Shown: positions 5,689 through 7,983 of the stretch, in pieces
How the letters are laid out: each line of letters opens with the position of its first letter
How positions within the stretch are numbered: the first letter of the stretch is position 1
Position numbers and translations under genes: made by a program
Origin: Desulfurococcales archaeon
GTDB lineage: Archaea > Thermoproteota > Thermoprotei_A > Sulfolobales > WAQK01
Direction of reading: 5' to 3'
NCBI GenBank assembly: GCA_027016915.1
Contig: JALURJ010000308.1
Span: 1 to 7,983, forward strand
DNA length: 7,983 nucleotides
Notes under the pieces: model-generated
The model's input: the letters and a program-made list of their open reading frames with translations, nothing else
Database searches by the model: none
Told to the model about the DNA's origin: nothing

Positions 5689-6549
5689 TTAGACGCCCTT
5701 AATGTAGCCCAGCGTCAGGCCTCTCACCAAATACCTGTGGAGCAGCGTGACGATAATTATCGGCGGCAGACTAGCCAGGAACGCAACAGCAGAGACCACG
5801 CCGTAGAGTATGTCGTGCCCCCCGTAGAACCTCGGTATTAGAATGACGAACGGCGTAACAGCGGTCCTGCTAAGGAAGAGCGCCAGGAGGAACTCGTTCC
5901 AGCTGAACATGAATAGAAGGGCGCCGGTAGCGATGATCCCCGGCACCGAGATCGGCAGGATCACTCTGAAGAAGGCGCCCAGCGGCGAGCACCCATCCAT
6001 CATAGCCGCCTCGTCCAGCGCTTTGGGCACACTGTCGAAGTAGGTCTTCATGAGCCACACCGCTAGGGGGAGGTTGAAGGTTGTGTGGGCCAGTATTATG
6101 GCTATGTAGGAGTCGAGGAGCCCAAGCTCCTTGAAGAGTATGAAGAACGCAACAGCGAAGGCTGCGGGAGGGGCGAACCTCTGGGAGAGTATGAAGAACG
6201 CCAGGTTCTCGCTGACCCTAAACCTGGAGAAGGCGTAGCCTGCAAGCATGCCGAGGCTCAGGGTTAGCGCCGTGTTGCTCAGCGCAATGATGGCGCTGTC
6301 GATTATGCCCTTAAGGCCCTTCATCAGGAAGAGGCCCTCATAGAAGTTTCTCAGCGTTGCGGGCGCCGGTATGAACTTGGGGGGATAAGCGGTCCAATCG
6401 ATCTCCGGCTTCAGCGCGGTTATTATCATCCAGTAGAGAGGGAAGGCGAAGAACACGAAGGCGAAGGCTAGGAACAGGTACTTGGCAACCTTGAGCTTCA
6501 GATCCCCGGCACCCACAGTCTTCTTCCCAGAGTAGCGGGCCGCGGTCAA
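5689..6549 (-). CDS. Sugar ABC transporter permease, MalG type (CUT1)
   Basis: This 286-residue membrane protein is the second permease of a carbohydrate-uptake (CUT1) ABC importer. Six hydrophobic segments are visible at about 24-45, 83-106, 117-140, 148-168, 204-226 and 250-270. The cytoplasmic EAA loop that docks the ATPase reads EAAMMDG (180-186) through ILPISVPGI (197-205), the standard form. AGYAFSRF (103-110) and SWNEF (216-220) are typical MalG-type sequences. Start TTG at 6549 is 2 bp after the upstream permease stop, behind GGAGGTG; an in-frame TAG at 6558-6556 bars a longer form and the next Met (41) would delete the first membrane segment. Its place beside deoxyhexose genes suggests that it carries L-rhamnose, L-fucose or an oligosaccharide containing them. 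No ATPase gene is in view; it may lie outside or be shared with other importers. Confidence 0.92.
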   Translation of the reverse strand: MTAARYSGKKTVGAGDLKLKVAKYLFLAFAFVFFAFPLYWMIITALKPEIDWTAYPPKFIPAPATLRNFYEGLFLMKGLKGIIDSAIIALSNTALTLSLGMLAGYAFSRFRVSENLAFFILSQRFAPPAAFAVAFFILFKELGLLDSYIAIILAHTTFNLPLAVWLMKTYFDSVPKALDEAAMMDGCSPLGAFFRVILPISVPGIIATGALLFMFSWNEFLLALFLSRTAVTPFVILIPRFYGGHDILYGVVSAVAFLASLPPIIIVTLLHRYLVRGLTLGYIKGV

Positions 6550-6551
6550 GG

Positions 6552-7484
6552 CTAGCTAACACCTCCAATGAATCTAAACTTGAAGATCTTCATGAAGGCG
6601 TTCAGGAAGACAATGATTATCACTATAACCAGCACTGTGAGCGCAGCGGCGTAGGTTATGTTGAGGAACTGGAGGGCCTGATTGTATATGTAGAGGGAGG
6701 CAACCTCGGAGGCGTAGCCCGGGCCTCCCTTAGTCATGACGAAGGGAACACCGAAGGTTTTAAACACGTCTATGAGCCTCATTATGAGCGCCACGGCTAT
6801 GGCTGGCTTGAGCAGGGGGAGCGTTATGTGTCTGAACACCTGCACCGTCGAGGCACCGTCCATCATTGCAGCCTCGACGAGGTCCTTAGGCACAGATGAG
6901 AGGGCTGCCAGCAGTATTATGAAGAAGAACGGCGTCCACTGCCAAATATCGGCCGTTATTATGCACAGCATAGGGTAAGATGTGAGGAGATCCACCCTCC
7001 CGCCAAACACTATGTTCCATATACCGGTTACACGGAATATGTAGTCCAGTGGGCCGTAGGTCAGGACGAATATCAGGCCCCAGATAAGGCCCACCACGGC
7101 CTCTGAGAGGGCCAGGGGTATTAGGAAGACAGGCAGCACTATCCGCCTCCCCGGAAAGCCGCTGTAGAACAGGACGGCTAGTCCTAGGCCCAGCAGGAAC
7201 TCGACCGGGACGGCGCCCAGCATTAGGTAGAAGGTTTTCTCGAGGGAGTTGTAGAACCTGGGATCCTCCAGCAGCGCCTTGCGGTAGTTGTCAAACCCTA
7301 TGAATCGGGGCTTGGCACCCATAAACCTGATGTTCCAGCTGTAAAAGGAGAGGCCGAGCGTGTAGAGGAAGGGGAATATTATGACGGCGACGAGCAGGAT
7401 TAGGCCGGGAAGAAGCATTATCAGCGTGTACCTCCTGGTATAACGCGCCCTATGCCCTCTCCGCATACCTCTTCCCGCTCCCAC
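6552..7484 (-). CDS. Sugar ABC transporter permease, MalF/UgpA type (CUT1)
   Basis: This membrane protein of up to 310 residues pairs with the MalG-type permease. Residues 20-50 hold the first membrane segment, after a very basic N-terminus (RRGHRARYTRRYT) that should stay in the cytoplasm. Further hydrophobic segments lie at about 85-108, 115-141, 170-195, 226-243 and 276-296. The EAA loop is EAAMMDGAST (204-213) through TLPLLKPAI (221-229), and TKGGPG (251-256) is the classic MalF-type motif before the last segments. The start is uncertain. The longest form begins at GTG 7484 without a ribosome site. An ATG at 7466 (six residues shorter) has GGTGGGAGC ahead of it and looks better, unless transcription begins at or near 7484 and the GTG is read leaderless. 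It lies between the binding protein and the second permease in a three-gene operon. Confidence 0.92.
   Translation of the reverse strand: MGAGRGMRRGHRARYTRRYTLIMLLPGLILLVAVIIFPFLYTLGLSFYSWNIRFMGAKPRFIGFDNYRKALLEDPRFYNSLEKTFYLMLGAVPVEFLLGLGLAVLFYSGFPGRRIVLPVFLIPLALSEAVVGLIWGLIFVLTYGPLDYIFRVTGIWNIVFGGRVDLLTSYPMLCIITADIWQWTPFFFIILLAALSSVPKDLVEAAMMDGASTVQVFRHITLPLLKPAIAVALIMRLIDVFKTFGVPFVMTKGGPGYASEVASLYIYNQALQFLNITYAAALTVLVIVIIIVFLNAFMKIFKFRFIGGVS
6560..6566 (-). promoter_or_regulatory. Shine-Dalgarno site inside the last codons of the MalF-type gene
   Basis: GGAGGTG, a full match to the archaeal anti-Shine-Dalgarno, forms the Gly-Gly-Val codons just before the end of the upstream permease and lies 10 nt before the TTG start at 6549. 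It supports coupled translation of the two permeases in equal amounts. Confidence 0.65.
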
Positions 7485-7520
7485 CAGCCATATTGAGTAA
7501 AAAAGGAGTATTTTTATTGC
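7485..7520 (-). promoter_or_regulatory. 36-bp spacer after the binding-protein gene: T-tract and TATA-like element
   Basis: On the minus strand the spacer reads AATAAAAATA followed by a run of six T. The T-run could cause partial termination, giving more binding protein than permease, as is common for such importers. The AATAAAAATA stretch (about 7505-7514) could instead be an internal TATA box, which would place a start close to 7484. A 10-bp GC palindrome, GGCCCGGGCC, ends the upstream gene (7525-7534) but has no loop, so a stable stem is unlikely. Both readings are inference. Confidence 0.3.
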
Positions 7521-7983
7521 TTAAGGCCCGGGCCATATTCCTGCCAGCTTGTACTGCTGGATCTGCTCCTTCCAGATCCTCTTCATCTTGTCTGGGCCGA
7601 GGTCCTTGGTTATCTTTACCCACTCCTCGGCTGTTCTGTCGCAGGCCTCCTTTGGCGTTATCTCGCCCTTGGCCGCCAGCATTATCTCTCTAGAGAGGAC
7701 GTCCAGGTACTGGGCTGCTCCAGGAATGTAGAGGTCTGGGTAGCCGTGCCAGTAGTTCTGCCTAGCAGCCTGCAGGTACTCCCTAATGCCCTCCTCGCTC
7801 CACGCGGGGTTGGCCTTCTTCCAGTGGTAGATGGCGGCGTCCATGGTCTGGGTGTCGGCGAAGGGGTCCTCGCCGTTGAGGCCTGAGGGGACCCATATGG
7901 GCGAGGTGTCAAGCATCCACTTTATGACCCTAAACGCCGTGTCCCAGAGCTCCTTGGGAGTAAGCTTCGAGGTGGCCATGACT
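7521..7983 (-). CDS. Extracellular sugar-binding protein of the ABC importer, C-terminal part only
   Basis: Only the last 154 codons or so are in the window; the frame is open through the right edge, so the Met at 7979 is internal and the signal peptide or lipobox and the N-terminal lobe lie outside. The segment has the C-terminal character of family 1 (CUT1) substrate-binding proteins: YIPGAAQYLDVLSREIMLAA, then KGEITPKEACDRTAEEW, where the K/G-x-IT-P-x-EA helix precedes the closing amphipathic stretch. It is rich in Trp and Tyr (for example YHWKKANPAW and NYWHGYPDLY), as expected in a sugar cleft. It is the most upstream gene seen of the importer operon, followed by the MalF- and MalG-type permeases. 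It should sit on the outer face of the membrane and deliver the sugar. Ligand cannot be told from this half. Confidence 0.85.
   Translation of the reverse strand, partial: VMATSKLTPKELWDTAFRVIKWMLDTSPIWVPSGLNGEDPFADTQTMDAAIYHWKKANPAWSEEGIREYLQAARQNYWHGYPDLYIPGAAQYLDVLSREIMLAAKGEITPKEACDRTAEEWVKITKDLGPDKMKRIWKEQIQQYKLAGIWPGP

Noticed and set aside
7525..7534. GGCCCGGGCC palindrome as an intrinsic terminator stem
   Set aside because: It has no loop, encodes the last residues of the binding protein, and archaeal termination depends on T-tracts rather than hairpins; it is also parted from the T-run by more than 10 nt.
7977..7979. ATG at the right edge as the true start of the binding protein
   Set aside because: The frame continues open to the window edge, the product would lack a signal peptide and the whole N-terminal lobe, and there is no ribosome site in view; it is an internal methionine.
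1..7983. CRISPR array, tRNA or rRNA gene, insertion sequence or phage remnants
   Set aside because: No regularly spaced repeats, cloverleaf-like segments, transposase motifs or terminal inverted repeats were seen; coding density and codon use are uniform throughout.

Overview
The window looks like a chromosomal piece of a thermophilic archaeon, most likely a GC-rich member of the Thermoproteota (Crenarchaeota). Codon choice leans to AGG (Arg) and ATA (Ile) with GC-rich third positions. Most starts are TTG or GTG behind GGGGTG or GGAGGTG ribosome sites, genes are tightly packed, and TATA-like boxes and pyrimidine tracts replace bacterial promoters and hairpin terminators. A tungsten-type aldehyde:ferredoxin oxidoreductase fits this setting. 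I cannot name the genus; the base composition and gene style would suit Thermofilum- or Acidilobus-like organisms.

Layout from left to right. (1) Minus strand, 1-1330: a rhamnulokinase-type FGGY sugar kinase, cut by the left edge. (2) Minus strand, 1418-3289: an aldehyde ferredoxin oxidoreductase. (3) Minus strand, 3300-3962: a class II (zinc) sugar-phosphate aldolase of FucA length. Genes 3, 2, 1 read in that order as a probable operon. (4) 3963-4159: a divergent control region. (5) Plus strand, 4160-5656: an L-fucose/L-arabinose-isomerase-type ketol isomerase. (6) Minus strand, 7983-5689: an ABC sugar importer operon, with a substrate-binding protein cut by the right edge, a MalF-type permease and a MalG-type permease. 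The isomerase and the MalG-type permease converge on a 32-bp pyrimidine-rich terminator. No ATPase or regulator gene is in the window.

Together the genes describe uptake and phosphorylative breakdown of a 6-deoxyhexose (L-rhamnose and/or L-fucose): import, isomerisation to the ketose, phosphorylation at C1, and aldol cleavage to DHAP plus L-lactaldehyde. The most interesting point is the oxidoreductase gene 10 bp behind the aldolase. It is well placed to oxidise the lactaldehyde to lactate with ferredoxin as acceptor, a role usually filled by NAD-dependent lactaldehyde dehydrogenase or by a reductase. The parts are also mixed: a FucI-type isomerase, a RhaB-type kinase and a FucA-length aldolase, so the true sugar (rhamnose or fucose) cannot be read from sequence alone. 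No RNA genes, CRISPR arrays or insertion sequences were seen.
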